Positions 1 to 7,512 of a stretch of 10,242 bases of DNA are shown here, one piece after another. The position numbers and the translations under genes are program-made. The DNA comes from Lysobacterales bacterium (GTDB lineage: Bacteria > Pseudomonadota > Gammaproteobacteria > Xanthomonadales > Xanthomonadaceae), in contig JAATFS010000004.1 in assembly GCA_015655035.1 (NCBI GenBank), positions 1 through 10,242 of the forward strand. The letters run 5' to 3'. The notes beneath the pieces were generated by a model. It was not told the origin of the DNA, ran no database searches, and was given only the letters and a program-made list of their open reading frames with translations. How positions within the stretch are numbered: the stretch's first letter is position 1; every line of letters begins with the position of its first letter.

Positions 1-1
1 A

Positions 2-3000
2 CGGGTGAATGGTTCACGGGTGCAAGTGGGCGGGCGCAGCTGGATGGATCCGGCGCGTGCGCCGCTGACCGCGATCCTGGATATGGATCGCCATCGCGGC
101 GATGGCAGCGCATATGTGGAGGCCGATCCGGCTGATCTAGGCGCATGGTCGTCCGTGCTGCGGTTCGCAGGGATCAAGCTGGTGTCCGGCCAGGGGCGCC
201 TGCGTGGTTGGGCGCAATTGCGGGCCAACCGCATTGCCGCGCTCAGCGTCGATACCGATCTGCGGCAGTTGCGTTTGCAGGGCGCGCCCTGGCCCGGGCA
301 AACGGTTGGCCCGACGTTGAGCTGGGCGCGGCTGCAGGCCCGGGCGCGGTGGAAGAGCATCGACGGCGGCTGGCGGGTGGATGCGCCATTGCTGCGAATC
401 GGCGATGGCGCGAGGCCGCAGGTCCTGGACGGGCTCGGCGTGGCCGGAGGGCGGCGCTATGCGGTGGCCGCCGAGCATCTGGACGTATCCGGCCTGATTG
501 CGTTGGCGGCGCTGACCGATCGCCTCGATCCTGGACTGCGGCGCTGGCTGCATCGCGCACGTCCGCAGCTGAAGTTGTCGCAGTTGCGGGTGTCCGGAAC
601 CACCGGCGGCGCGGTGTACGCACAGGGGCGCCTGGCCGGATTGGCGTTCCTGCCGGTCGGCAACGCGCCGGGGCTCAGCGGTTTGCAAGGGCGGTTCGAT
701 GGCGACGCGCAGGGCGTGCAACTGCAGCTGACACCCTCGGCAACGATGCGCCTGGATTGGCCCACCGGCTTCGGCGTGGCGCACGAGGTGCAATTGGCCG
801 GGCGCATCGTCGGCTGGCGCGAAGGCCCGGGCTGGCAGGTCGCGACCCCGGCGCTACGGCTACAGGCCAAGGACTATGCTGCCGACATACGTGGCGGGCT
901 ATGGTTCCAAAACGATGGCACGCGCCCACGGATCTCGCTAGCGGCCAGGCTGGACGACGCGGCGCTACCGGTGGCCCGCAAGTTCTGGGTCCACTCCAAG
1001 ATGAGCAAGGCGGCCACCGACTGGCTGGACATGGCGCTGGCCGGTGGCGTGCTGACGGGGGGGGGCGCCCTGGTCAGCGGCGATCTCGACGACTGGCCGT
1101 TCGACCAGCAAGATGGTCGTTTCGAGGCGGGCGTGCATGTGCGCGACGGCGTGATCCGGTTCCAGCGCGAATGGCCAGCAATGGAGAAGGTCGATGCGCA
1201 AGTGGCCTTCCTCGGCAATGGTTTCTCGGTACGCGGCAGCGGCGACCTGGCCGGGGTGGCGGTGGACGACCTGCAGGCAGGCGTGGCCGATTTCGCCACG
1301 TCGCCGCTGTACGTGCGCGCCGACAGCCACAGCCACGCCGATCGTCTGCTGGCGATGCTGCGCAAGAGTCCGCTGCAGCGGCGCTATGCCGATACCTTGG
1401 ACAATCTTTCCGTCTCCGGTGCCACCCAGGCGACGTTCGATCTGTCGTTGCCGTTGCGTGCCGGCACCGGCCCGCGCCATCTGCGCGGCGAAGTCATGCT
1501 GGACGATGCGAAGCTGGCCGATTCGCGCTGGGATCTGGCGCTCGACGACGTCAATGGCACGGCCAGCTACAGCGATAGTGGCTTCGATGCGGAAGGCCTT
1601 TCGGTACGTCATCGCGGCCGCGACGGTACCTTGTCGCTGCGTGCTGGCAGTGCTGTCGGCGACCCTGCGCAGGCATTCGAGGCACGCTTCCAGTCGGCGC
1701 TGGACGTCAAGGAACTGTTCGATCGCGCGCCGCAGATGAAATGGCTGCAACCGTATGTACATGGCAATTCGCCATGGCAAGTCGCGGTGGATCTGCCGGT
1801 GGTCGCGCCGGGGCAACCCGAGCAGCCTACCCGTCTGACGCTGGACTCGGACCTGATCGGCACCACGCTCGACCTGCCGGCGCCACTGGACAAGCCGGCC
1901 GGGCGGCCGCTGGCCACGCGCGTGGGCGTGGCGCTCCCGATGGGCAGCGGCGATATCGACGTGTCGTTCGGGAAACTGGTGGCGATCAAGGCCAACAACC
2001 AGGGCAACCAGACCGGCGTGCGCGTGTTGATGGGCAGCGATACGGTGCGTGAGCGGCCGCCCACGCATGGCCTGGTGGTGACCGGGCGCACCCCATCGCT
2101 GGATGCCATCGACTGGATCGGGTTGGCGCGCGGTGCTGCCGGATCGGCGGATCCCGCGCCGCCGGCATTGCCGGGGCAGCAGGTGCCGGCGGCACCCGCC
2201 AGCAGCGATGCGCTGCCGCTACTGGGCATCGATGTGCAGGCCGATCGTCTGTTGATGCTGGGCGGCGCCTTCCCGCAGACGCGGCTGCGCCTGGTGCCGG
2301 CCGGGAACGCGTTGACGGTGACCTTGGCCGGACGGTCGCTGGTGGGCCAGCTGAGCGTGCCCAGCGCAGAAGGCGCTACCGTCAGCGGCAAGCTCAAGAC
2401 CGTGCACTGGCAGGCGGTGATGGCGCCAGCGCCAGTGCCGACCGATCCGTTGGCCGGGGCGTTGCCGGAGCCGGCACGACAGGCGGTGGCCGAGTTCGAC
2501 CCGGCCTCGATCCCGCCATTGGCGCTGGAGATCGACGACCTCCAATTCGGCCAGATCAAGCTGGGCAACGCGTTGTTGCGCACGCGTCAACTCACCGACG
2601 GCATGCAGGTGGAGCAGTTGCAACTGCGCTCGGCCGACCAGAAGATCGGGCTGGCCGGCGCCTGGCGCGGCAAGGGCAGCAGCGCCAGTACCCGTTTCTC
2701 GGCACGCGTGGACAGCCAGAACCTGGGCGCATTGCTGCAAGCATTGGCATTCAATGGACAGTTGCGTGGCGGCCAGGGCCTGGTCGAAATCAATGCCGGT
2801 TGGCAAGGTTCGCCTACCAATTTCCAGTTGCCCTCGTTGGAGGGGGACCTGACCTTGGATGCGCACAATGGCCAGTTGCTGGAAGTGGAGCCAGGGGCCG
2901 GACGGGTATTGGGGCTGCTGAGCATTGCCCAGTTGCCCCGGCGGCTGATGCTGGATTTCCGCGATTTCTTCTCCAAGGGCCTGGCTTTCAACCGCATGAA

Positions 3001-3361
3001 TGGCCAGGTGCAATTCGGTGCGGGCCTGGCGCGCATCGATATGCTGAAGATCGAGGGGCCGGCAGCGGACATCGCGATCCACGGCCAGGCAGACCTGCGC
3101 CAGCAGACCTTCGATCAAACCGTGGACGTCAACCCGAAAAGCGGCAATCTGTTGACCGTGGTCGGTGCCGTTGCCGGCGGCCCGGTGGGGGCGGCGGTTG
3201 GCGCGGCGGCAAACGCAGTACTGGCCAAGCCCTTGGGCGAGATCGGCGCCAAGACCTATCACGTCACCGGCCCTTGGAAAGATCCCAAGGTGGATGTGGT
3301 CGATCGCACCGAGACCCGTCAGCCATCGCGCGCCGAAGGCAAGCCCGAGGACGGTGGCTGA
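2..3361 (+). CDS. yhdP: YhdP family AsmA-like envelope phospholipid transport protein (5' end outside window)
   Basis: The frame is open from the first bases of the window to TGA at 3359-3361, giving about 1119 visible residues. E. coli YhdP has 1266, so roughly 150 N-terminal residues, including the usual inner-membrane anchor, should lie upstream. The GTG at 5 is probably internal. Family knowledge: YhdP, with TamB and YdbH, is a large periplasm-spanning AsmA-like protein that helps move phospholipids from the inner to the outer membrane. Visible support: long beta-rich repeats of amphipathic strands typical of DUF3971/AsmA-like regions, two Pro/Ala-rich linkers encoded near 2150-2215 and 2420-2520, and a C-terminal segment (about 2880-3300) with the family signature AGRVLGLLSIAQLPRRLMLD followed by FRDFF. 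It ends with a G/A-rich stretch and a YHVTGPWKDPKVDV-like tail. A nine-G run at 1057-1065 lies in the coding frame. The yhdP-tldD order matches E. coli, so a joint transcript is plausible. Recognition is confident; the true start is not visible. Confidence 0.93.
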   Translation, partial: RVNGSRVQVGGRSWMDPARAPLTAILDMDRHRGDGSAYVEADPADLGAWSSVLRFAGIKLVSGQGRLRGWAQLRANRIAALSVDTDLRQLRLQGAPWPGQTVGPTLSWARLQARARWKSIDGGWRVDAPLLRIGDGARPQVLDGLGVAGGRRYAVAAEHLDVSGLIALAALTDRLDPGLRRWLHRARPQLKLSQLRVSGTTGGAVYAQGRLAGLAFLPVGNAPGLSGLQGRFDGDAQGVQLQLTPSATMRLDWPTGFGVAHEVQLAGRIVGWREGPGWQVATPALRLQAKDYAADIRGGLWFQNDGTRPRISLAARLDDAALPVARKFWVHSKMSKAATDWLDMALAGGVLTGGGALVSGDLDDWPFDQQDGRFEAGVHVRDGVIRFQREWPAMEKVDAQVAFLGNGFSVRGSGDLAGVAVDDLQAGVADFATSPLYVRADSHSHADRLLAMLRKSPLQRRYADTLDNLSVSGATQATFDLSLPLRAGTGPRHLRGEVMLDDAKLADSRWDLALDDVNGTASYSDSGFDAEGLSVRHRGRDGTLSLRAGSAVGDPAQAFEARFQSALDVKELFDRAPQMKWLQPYVHGNSPWQVAVDLPVVAPGQPEQPTRLTLDSDLIGTTLDLPAPLDKPAGRPLATRVGVALPMGSGDIDVSFGKLVAIKANNQGNQTGVRVLMGSDTVRERPPTHGLVVTGRTPSLDAIDWIGLARGAAGSADPAPPALPGQQVPAAPASSDALPLLGIDVQADRLLMLGGAFPQTRLRLVPAGNALTVTLAGRSLVGQLSVPSAEGATVSGKLKTVHWQAVMAPAPVPTDPLAGALPEPARQAVAEFDPASIPPLALEIDDLQFGQIKLGNALLRTRQLTDGMQVEQLQLRSADQKIGLAGAWRGKGSSASTRFSARVDSQNLGALLQALAFNGQLRGGQGLVEINAGWQGSPTNFQLPSLEGDLTLDAHNGQLLEVEPGAGRVLGLLSIAQLPRRLMLDFRDFFSKGLAFNRMNGQVQFGAGLARIDMLKIEGPAADIAIHGQADLRQQTFDQTVDVNPKSGNLLTVVGAVAGGPVGAAVGAAANAVLAKPLGEIGAKTYHVTGPWKDPKVDVVDRTETRQPSRAEGKPEDGG
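1057..1065 (+). repeat. Nine-G homopolymer inside yhdP
   Basis: Nine consecutive G residues encode the end of a Thr codon and a Gly-Gly-Gly run in yhdP. It is the longest mononucleotide run I noticed in the window; the next is a seven-G run at 6792-6798 inside tldE. Loss of one G would bring TGA at 1152-1154 into frame. Gain of one G would run to TAG at 1576-1578. Whether it varies in length cannot be seen from one sequence. Confidence 0.6.
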
Positions 3362-3397
3362 GCGAGCTGGCGACACCGTAGCGAAGGTCGTCTGAAT

Positions 3398-3428
3398 TCG
3401 CTCGTTCGGCCTGCATTGCAGCGAGCGA
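3398..3428. repeat. Inverted repeat in the yhdP-tldD gap
   Basis: TCGCTCG at 3398-3404 pairs with CGAGCGA at 3422-3428. A G-T pair and a T-A pair extend the stem inward to nine pairs around a 13-base loop. It lies 36 bases after the yhdP stop and 36 bases before the tldD start. No T-tract follows, so it is not a convincing intrinsic terminator. It could stabilise a yhdP-tldD transcript end or be chance in GC-rich DNA. I see no clear promoter elsewhere in this 103-base gap. Confidence 0.35.
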
Positions 3429-3464
3429 CTTGTGCGGGTGCGCGCACAGCCCCATCCTGACGGG

Positions 3465-4910
3465 ATGACAGACAACACCCTCACCCTGGCCGAATCCCGG
3501 CTACTGCTTCCCGCTGGCCTCGATGCCGGCCAACTCGACCGCACCTTCGGTACCTTGCTCGGTCCCGGCATCGATTTCGGCGACCTGTATTTCCAGCATT
3601 CGCGCCGCGAGAGCTGGAGCGTGGAGGATGGCATCGTCAAGGATGGCGCCCACTCCATCGAACAGGGCGTGGGCGTGCGCGCGATCTCCGGTGAAAAGAC
3701 CGGCTTCGCCTATTCCGACGACATCCACCGCGATGCGCTGCTGGCCGCGGCGCATTCGGCGCGCGCGATCTCGCGCGAGGGTGGGGCGCAATCCTCGCGT
3801 TCGCTGGTGCGCGGTCAAGGGCGCGCGCTGTACCCGGCAACCGATCCGGTGGACGGCATGGAGAACGCGGCCAAGGTCGAGGTGCTGCGACGCCTGGACC
3901 ACTATTTGCGCGCCGCCGATCCGCGCGTGCAGCAGGTGATGGTCGGCCTGTCCGGCGGGGTCGACACGGTGCTGATCGCGCGCAGCGACGGCGTGCTCGC
4001 CGCCGACGTGCGGCCGCTGGTGCGGATCAACGTGCAGGTGATCGTCGAACACAACGGCCGTCGCGAATCCGGCTATGCCGGTGGTGGCGGCCGCTATGGC
4101 TACGAGACCTTGTTCGCCGACGGCCGGCCGGAGGCATTCGCGCGTGAGGCGCTGCGCCAGGCCTTGGTGAACCTGGAGGCGATTTCTGCGCCTGCGGGGG
4201 TGATGCCGGTGGTGCTGGGCCCGGGCTGGCCCGGCGTGCTGCTGCACGAAGCGGTCGGGCATGGCCTGGAAGGCGATTTCAACCGCAAGGGCACCAGTGT
4301 CTACGCTGGGCGCATCGGCCAGCGCGTGGCTTCGCCGGGCGTGACCATCGTCGATGACGGCACCCTGGACGGACGTCGCGGCTCGCTCAACATCGACGAC
4401 GAAGGCACGCCCAGCCAGTGCACTACGCTGATCGAGGACGGCGTCCTGGTGGGCTTCATGCAGGACACGCTCAATGCCCGGCTGATGGGCGTGGCACCGA
4501 CGGGAAACGGCCGGCGCGAATCATTCGCGCACCTGACCATGCCGCGCATGACCAACACCTACATGCGCGCCGGCCAGCACGATCCGGAGGAGATGATCCG
4601 TTCGGTGAAAAAGGGCTTGTACGCCGTGAACTTCGGTGGCGGGCAGGTCGATATCACCAGCGGCAAGTACGTGTTCTCGGCGACCGAGGCCTATCTGATC
4701 GAAGACGGCAAGATCACCGCGCCGGTGAAGGGCGCCACGCTGATCGGCAGCGGCCCGGAAACCATGCAGAAAGTGCGCATGATCGGCAACGACCTGGCAT
4801 TGGACGAAGGCGTCGGCGTTTGCGGCAAGGATGGCCAGAGCGTGCCGGTGGGCGTCGGCCAGCCGTCGTTGCTGATCGAAGGCCTGACCGTTGGCGGCAC
4901 GCAGGCCTGA
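3465..4910 (+). CDS. tldD: Metalloprotease TldD
   Basis: Encodes 481 residues, the same length as E. coli TldD. In E. coli, TldD pairs with TldE (PmbA) to form a cytosolic zinc protease that trims unfolded or modified peptides; known substrates are the microcin B17 precursor and the CcdA antitoxin. The zinc motif HEXXXH appears as HEAVGH at residues 261-266, and the expected third ligand is Cys453 in GVGVCGKDGQ. Other strongly conserved blocks are YFQHSRRESW, QGVGVRAISGEKTGFAYSDD, GGGGRYGYE, GLEGDFNRKGTSVY, NARLMGVAPTGNGRRES and NFGGGQVDITSGK. I chose ATG 3465 because it gives the family length and the expected N-terminus. The in-frame GTG codons at 3432 and 3438 would add an Arg-rich, unconserved extension. 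The ribosome binding site is weak. It follows yhdP after 103 bases and converges on darP. Its partner tldE lies downstream beyond darP. All catalytic residues are present, so it should be active. Confidence 0.97.
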   Translation: MTDNTLTLAESRLLLPAGLDAGQLDRTFGTLLGPGIDFGDLYFQHSRRESWSVEDGIVKDGAHSIEQGVGVRAISGEKTGFAYSDDIHRDALLAAAHSARAISREGGAQSSRSLVRGQGRALYPATDPVDGMENAAKVEVLRRLDHYLRAADPRVQQVMVGLSGGVDTVLIARSDGVLAADVRPLVRINVQVIVEHNGRRESGYAGGGGRYGYETLFADGRPEAFAREALRQALVNLEAISAPAGVMPVVLGPGWPGVLLHEAVGHGLEGDFNRKGTSVYAGRIGQRVASPGVTIVDDGTLDGRRGSLNIDDEGTPSQCTTLIEDGVLVGFMQDTLNARLMGVAPTGNGRRESFAHLTMPRMTNTYMRAGQHDPEEMIRSVKKGLYAVNFGGGQVDITSGKYVFSATEAYLIEDGKITAPVKGATLIGSGPETMQKVRMIGNDLALDEGVGVCGKDGQSVPVGVGQPSLLIEGLTVGGTQA

Positions 4911-4946
4911 GATGTCGGGATTGTCGCGGAATCGGGGAACAATGAA

Positions 4947-4972
4947 AGCCGCCGCGTGTCGACGTGGCGGCT
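4947..4972. terminator. Shared stem-loop between convergent tldD and darP
   Basis: AGCCGCCGCGT at 4947-4957 pairs with ACGTGGCGGCT at 4962-4972, giving an 11-pair stem (one G-T pair) closed by the loop GTCG. It lies 36 bases past the tldD stop and 8 bases past the darP stop. Downstream for the plus strand is GCGATTCCTTATT, and for the minus strand TTCATTGTTCC. Both are only moderately T-rich, so it may act as a bidirectional terminator or an RNA 3' end stabiliser. Confidence 0.65.
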
Positions 4973-4980
4973 GCGATTCC

Positions 4981-5538
4981 TTATTCCGCGTCGTCTTCCG
5001 CGTCTTCGGCCGCAGGCGACTGCGCCAGCAGCAGTTCGCGCAGCAGCGCATAGATCTCGCGGTACGCGCGCGGCGGCTTGTTGCGCAGCTTTTCTTCCTT
5101 CGCGTTGCGGATCAGCTGGCGCAGGTGCTGGCGGTCGGCGTCGGGATGCTCGGCCAGCAATTCGGCCAGCGCGGCATCGCCCTCGGCGACCAGGCGGTCG
5201 CGCCAGTCCTCCACCCGGTGCATCGCCGCCACTTCGCGGCGCGCGGTCTCGCTGTTGGCGTCCAGCGCATCGCGCAGGGCCTCGAGCGTCTGGTCGTCCT
5301 CGCGGCGCATCTGCTTGGCCAGGAACGCCAGCTGCCGCTTGTGCGCGATGTGGGCGGTGATGCGCTTGGTGTCGGCAATGTGCGGCAGCAGCGACTCGGG
5401 CACCGGCAGCTTGGCCAACTGCGCCGGGGTCAGCGCTACCAGCTTCTCGCCCAGCGCCAGCACTTCCAGCGCTTCGCGCCGCTGCTGGCTGCGGCTGGTA
5501 CCCAGGAATTGACCGGTTTCTTCGTCGCGTCCGCGCAT
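4981..5538 (-). CDS. darP: Ribosome-associated protein DarP/YjgA (DUF615), 50S assembly factor
   Basis: Encodes 185 residues, close to E. coli YjgA (about 183). E. coli DarP (formerly YjgA) binds late 50S precursors near the peptidyl transferase centre and helps 23S rRNA maturation. The protein is almost entirely helical and rich in Arg, Lys and Glu. The most diagnostic block is PDADRQHLRQLIRNAKEEK (residues 132-150) followed by NKPPRAYREIYALLREL (153-169). Upstream matches include SRSQQRREA (15-23), LVALTPAQLAKLPVPESL (33-50) and HIAHKRQLAFLAKQMRRE (63-80). The tail is acidic (AEDAEDDAE). ATG 5538 gives the expected MRGRDEETG start; a GGATGG sequence lies three bases upstream. In-frame sequence further upstream crosses into the tldE gene and does not look like DarP. 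It is divergent from tldE, as yjgA is from pmbA in E. coli, and converges with tldD. Confidence 0.95.
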   Translation of the reverse strand: MRGRDEETGQFLGTSRSQQRREALEVLALGEKLVALTPAQLAKLPVPESLLPHIADTKRITAHIAHKRQLAFLAKQMRREDDQTLEALRDALDANSETARREVAAMHRVEDWRDRLVAEGDAALAELLAEHPDADRQHLRQLIRNAKEEKLRNKPPRAYREIYALLRELLLAQSPAAEDAEDDAE

Positions 5539-5604
5539 CGTCCATCCAAATCTAAATTTATCGCCCTGCGTCGCGCCGGGCAGTGATACACACAGGATAA
5601 AGCA
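5539..5604. promoter_or_regulatory. Divergent darP/tldE promoter region
   Basis: This 66-base gap is all that separates two divergent genes, so promoters for both should lie in it or extend into the coding ends. Its darP side has an AT-rich patch at 5547-5561, unusual for this DNA; on the minus strand it reads as GATAAATTTAGATTT, a plausible -10 zone. I see no good -35 match for either direction. The assignment rests on gene layout and local base composition only. Confidence 0.4.
5594..5597 (+). promoter_or_regulatory. Ribosome binding site supporting a TTG start for tldE
   Basis: AGGA ends seven bases before TTG at 5605. The next in-frame candidate, GTG 5611, would be 13 bases away, which is too far. 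The site therefore favours TTG as the start. No in-frame ATG occurs near the expected N-terminus. Confidence 0.55.
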
Positions 5605-6972
5605 TTGAACGTGATTCCCTCTGAAATCCAGACCACCGACCATAGCCAGCACCGGCTCGATGCGCTGACCGATATTTCCCAGCGCCTGTTGCAGCGCGCC
5701 CGCGAACTGGGCGCGACCCAGGCCGAGGTCAGCTGCAGCGAGGAGCAGGGACTGGACGTGAACGTGCGCCTGGGCGAGGTGGAAACGGTCGAGTCCACCC
5801 GTGATCGCGGAATTGCCGTGACCGTGTACTTCGGTAAGCGCAAGGGCAGTGCCAGTACCGCCGACCTGCACGATTCAAGCCTGGAGGCGACCGTGGCCCA
5901 GGCCTGCGCGATTGCTCGCTATACCGAGGACGATGCCGCCTCCGGGCTGGCCGATCCCGAGTTGATGGCCCGTGAATTCCCGGACCTGGACAGCTGGCAT
6001 CCGTGGACGCTTGGCGCCGATGAGGCGGTGGACCTGGCGCTGGCCTGCGAAGCGGCCGGCCGCGATGCCGATTCGCGCATCAGCAATTCAGACGGTGCCT
6101 CGGTCGGCACCAGCCAGAGCTTGTCGGTCTATGCCAATTCGCATGGATTCATCGGCCGCGAGCGCGGCAGCCACCATTCCATTGGCTGTGCACTGATCGC
6201 CGGTCAGGGCGAGGGCATGCAGCGCGATGGTTGGTATAGCAGCGCACTGGCGCGCGAGGATTTGCAGGCAGTCGCAGCCATTGGCCGGCGCGCCGCCGAG
6301 CGTACCGTGGCGCGGCTGCAACCGCGCTCGCTGCCCACCGGCCAGCTGCCGGTGCTGTTCTCACCGGAAGTGGCGCGCTCGTTGATCGGGCACTTGCTGG
6401 GGGCCGTGTCGGGCGGGGCGCTGTACCGGCGCGCCAGCTTCCTTGTCGATAGCGTAGGGACCCAACTGCTGCCTGAGTGGTTTGCGATCGAGGAATTGCC
6501 GCACCTGCGGCGCGGCCTGCGCTCGGCCGCTTTCGATGGCGAAGGCGTGGCCACCCGGCGTTCGGCCCTGGTCGAGGAGGGAGTGCTGCAGCGCTACGTG
6601 CTGGGCAGCTATTCGGCGCGCAAGCTCGGCCTGCACACCACCGCCAATGCCGGTGGCGTGCACAACCTGCAGGTAGCCGCCAATGCCGGCGACCTGGCCT
6701 CGCTGGTGGCGGGAATGTCGAGAGGCCTGCTGGTGACAGAACTGATGGGCAATGGTGTCAACGCCGTCACTGGCGATTATTCGCGCGGGGCGGGGGGGTT
6801 CTGGGTCGAGAACGGCGCCATCGCCTATCCGGTGGATGGAGTGACCATTGCGGGGAATCTGCGCGATATGTTCCGCAACATCCAGGCGGTCGGCGACGAC
6901 GTCGATGTGCGGTCGCACGTCCGCATCGGCTCGGTGCTGCTGGGCGAGATGACGATCGCTGGCGATCATTGA
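5605..6972 (+). CDS. tldE: Metalloprotease accessory subunit TldE (PmbA)
   Basis: Encodes 455 residues from TTG 5605; E. coli PmbA has 450. TldE forms a heterodimer with TldD and is needed for proteolysis, although it carries no zinc site of its own. The sequence agrees: no HEXXXH is present, and the equivalent region reads VLFSPEVARSLIGHLLGAVS. Family blocks include EVSCSEEQGLDVNVRLGEVE near the N-terminus, STRDRGIAVTVYFGKRKGSA, ISNSDGASVG, YVLGSYSARKLGL, TANAGGVHNLQVA and TELMGNGVNAVTGDYSRGAG, then the conserved end YPVDGVTIAGNLRDMF. The start is TTG, or less likely GTG 5611. It is divergent from darP and lies 694 bases beyond the end of tldD, so both subunits are encoded in one locus but not in one transcript. 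A seven-G run falls at 6792-6798, in the RGAGGFW stretch. The gene looks intact. Confidence 0.95.
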   Translation: MNVIPSEIQTTDHSQHRLDALTDISQRLLQRARELGATQAEVSCSEEQGLDVNVRLGEVETVESTRDRGIAVTVYFGKRKGSASTADLHDSSLEATVAQACAIARYTEDDAASGLADPELMAREFPDLDSWHPWTLGADEAVDLALACEAAGRDADSRISNSDGASVGTSQSLSVYANSHGFIGRERGSHHSIGCALIAGQGEGMQRDGWYSSALAREDLQAVAAIGRRAAERTVARLQPRSLPTGQLPVLFSPEVARSLIGHLLGAVSGGALYRRASFLVDSVGTQLLPEWFAIEELPHLRRGLRSAAFDGEGVATRRSALVEEGVLQRYVLGSYSARKLGLHTTANAGGVHNLQVAANAGDLASLVAGMSRGLLVTELMGNGVNAVTGDYSRGAGGFWVENGAIAYPVDGVTIAGNLRDMFRNIQAVGDDVDVRSHVRIGSVLLGEMTIAGDH

Positions 6973-6984
6973 CTTTTGGCACGC

Positions 6985-7016
6985 TTGACACTCTATGGAG
7001 CCGGCTCGACAGTGTC
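6985..7016 (+). promoter_or_regulatory. Nested palindrome with a -35-like box before the DUF4870 gene
   Basis: TTGACA at 6985-6990 is a perfect -35 consensus. GACACT at 6987-6992 is the inverted copy of AGTGTC at 7011-7016, and between them sits a perfect ten-base palindrome, GAGCCGGCTC, at 6998-7007. At normal spacing the -10 region would be near 7008-7013 (GACAGT), a poor match. The element could be a promoter overlapped by an operator, or a stem-loop ending the tldE transcript. Neither role is proven by sequence alone. Confidence 0.35.
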
Positions 7017-7052
7017 CGCGGATGCCGCACGTGCCTGGTGTGGACCATGATC

Positions 7053-7057
7053 AAGGA
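7053..7057 (+). promoter_or_regulatory. Ribosome binding site of the DUF4870 gene
   Basis: AAGGA lies eight bases before ATG 7066, an ideal distance. It supports this start over the out-of-frame ATG at 7047. Confidence 0.7.
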
Positions 7058-7065
7058 CAGCCGCC

Positions 7066-7476
7066 ATGAGTGAATTCGAAAGTATCGCCACCCCGCCGCC
7101 GCCGCTTGTCGGGGTACCTTCGCCAGAAGAGCGGCAGTGGGCGCTGTTTGCTCATCTGTCCAGTCTGTCCGGGTTGTTCACCGGCGGTGTTGGCAGCATC
7201 GTCGGGCCGCTGGTGATCTGGTTGATCAAGAAGGACACGATGCCGTTCGTGGAAGATCAGGGCAAGGAAGCGCTGAATTTCAACATCACGTTGTTGATTG
7301 CCGGGATCGTACTGGCGGTCTTGACCCTGGTCACGTTCGGTCTCGGTTTGGTGGTGACGGGGCCGCTTCTGCTGATCCTGGTCGTGGCTTGGCTGGCGTT
7401 GACGATTGTTGCCACGATCAAGGCCGGCAATGGCGAGAGCTATCGTTATCCGTTGACGTTGCGGTTGATCAAGTAG
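7066..7476 (+). CDS. DUF4870 (Tic20-like) small membrane protein
   Basis: Encodes 136 residues. The pattern matches DUF4870 proteins, whose function is not established: a short Pro-rich N-terminus (residues 9-20), the motif EERQWALFAHLSSLSGL (21-37), a membrane segment ending in IWLIKKD (51-57), then FVEDQGKEALNFNI (61-74), which is the family hallmark. Two further hydrophobic stretches follow (about 75-97 and 99-118), then KAGNGESYRYPLTLRLIK at the C-terminus. Three membrane helices are expected, in the inner membrane. No catalytic residues are evident. AAGGA precedes the ATG at good spacing. The gene starts 93 bases after tldE and may use its own promoter (see 6985-7016) or read-through. 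It converges on ispA across a structured 280-base gap. Family assignment is fairly sure; function is unknown. Confidence 0.88.
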   Translation: MSEFESIATPPPPLVGVPSPEERQWALFAHLSSLSGLFTGGVGSIVGPLVIWLIKKDTMPFVEDQGKEALNFNITLLIAGIVLAVLTLVTFGLGLVVTGPLLLILVVAWLALTIVATIKAGNGESYRYPLTLRLIK

Positions 7477-7512
7477 GGACGGGTGTGCCGCCTGTTGGGA
7501 TGATTTGGAGCT

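Noticed and set aside
145..1578. 477-codon plus-strand open frame inside yhdP.
   Set aside because: It is a frame-shifted reading of yhdP with an Arg/Ala/Gly-rich product typical of GC-rich shadow frames.
2219..3658. Long minus-strand open frames opposite yhdP (also 965-2068 and 1609-2583).
   Set aside because: They mirror a confident plus-strand gene in GC-rich DNA where third-position bias keeps other frames open. Their products are low-complexity, rich in Arg, Gln, Ala and Pro, and show no recognisable domain; the first also runs across the yhdP-tldD boundary.
7047..7073. Eight-codon leader-like ORF (MIKDSRHE) whose stop overlaps the DUF4870 start.
   Set aside because: No ribosome binding site precedes it, and the AAGGA inside it serves ATG 7066. 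The overlap is probably chance.
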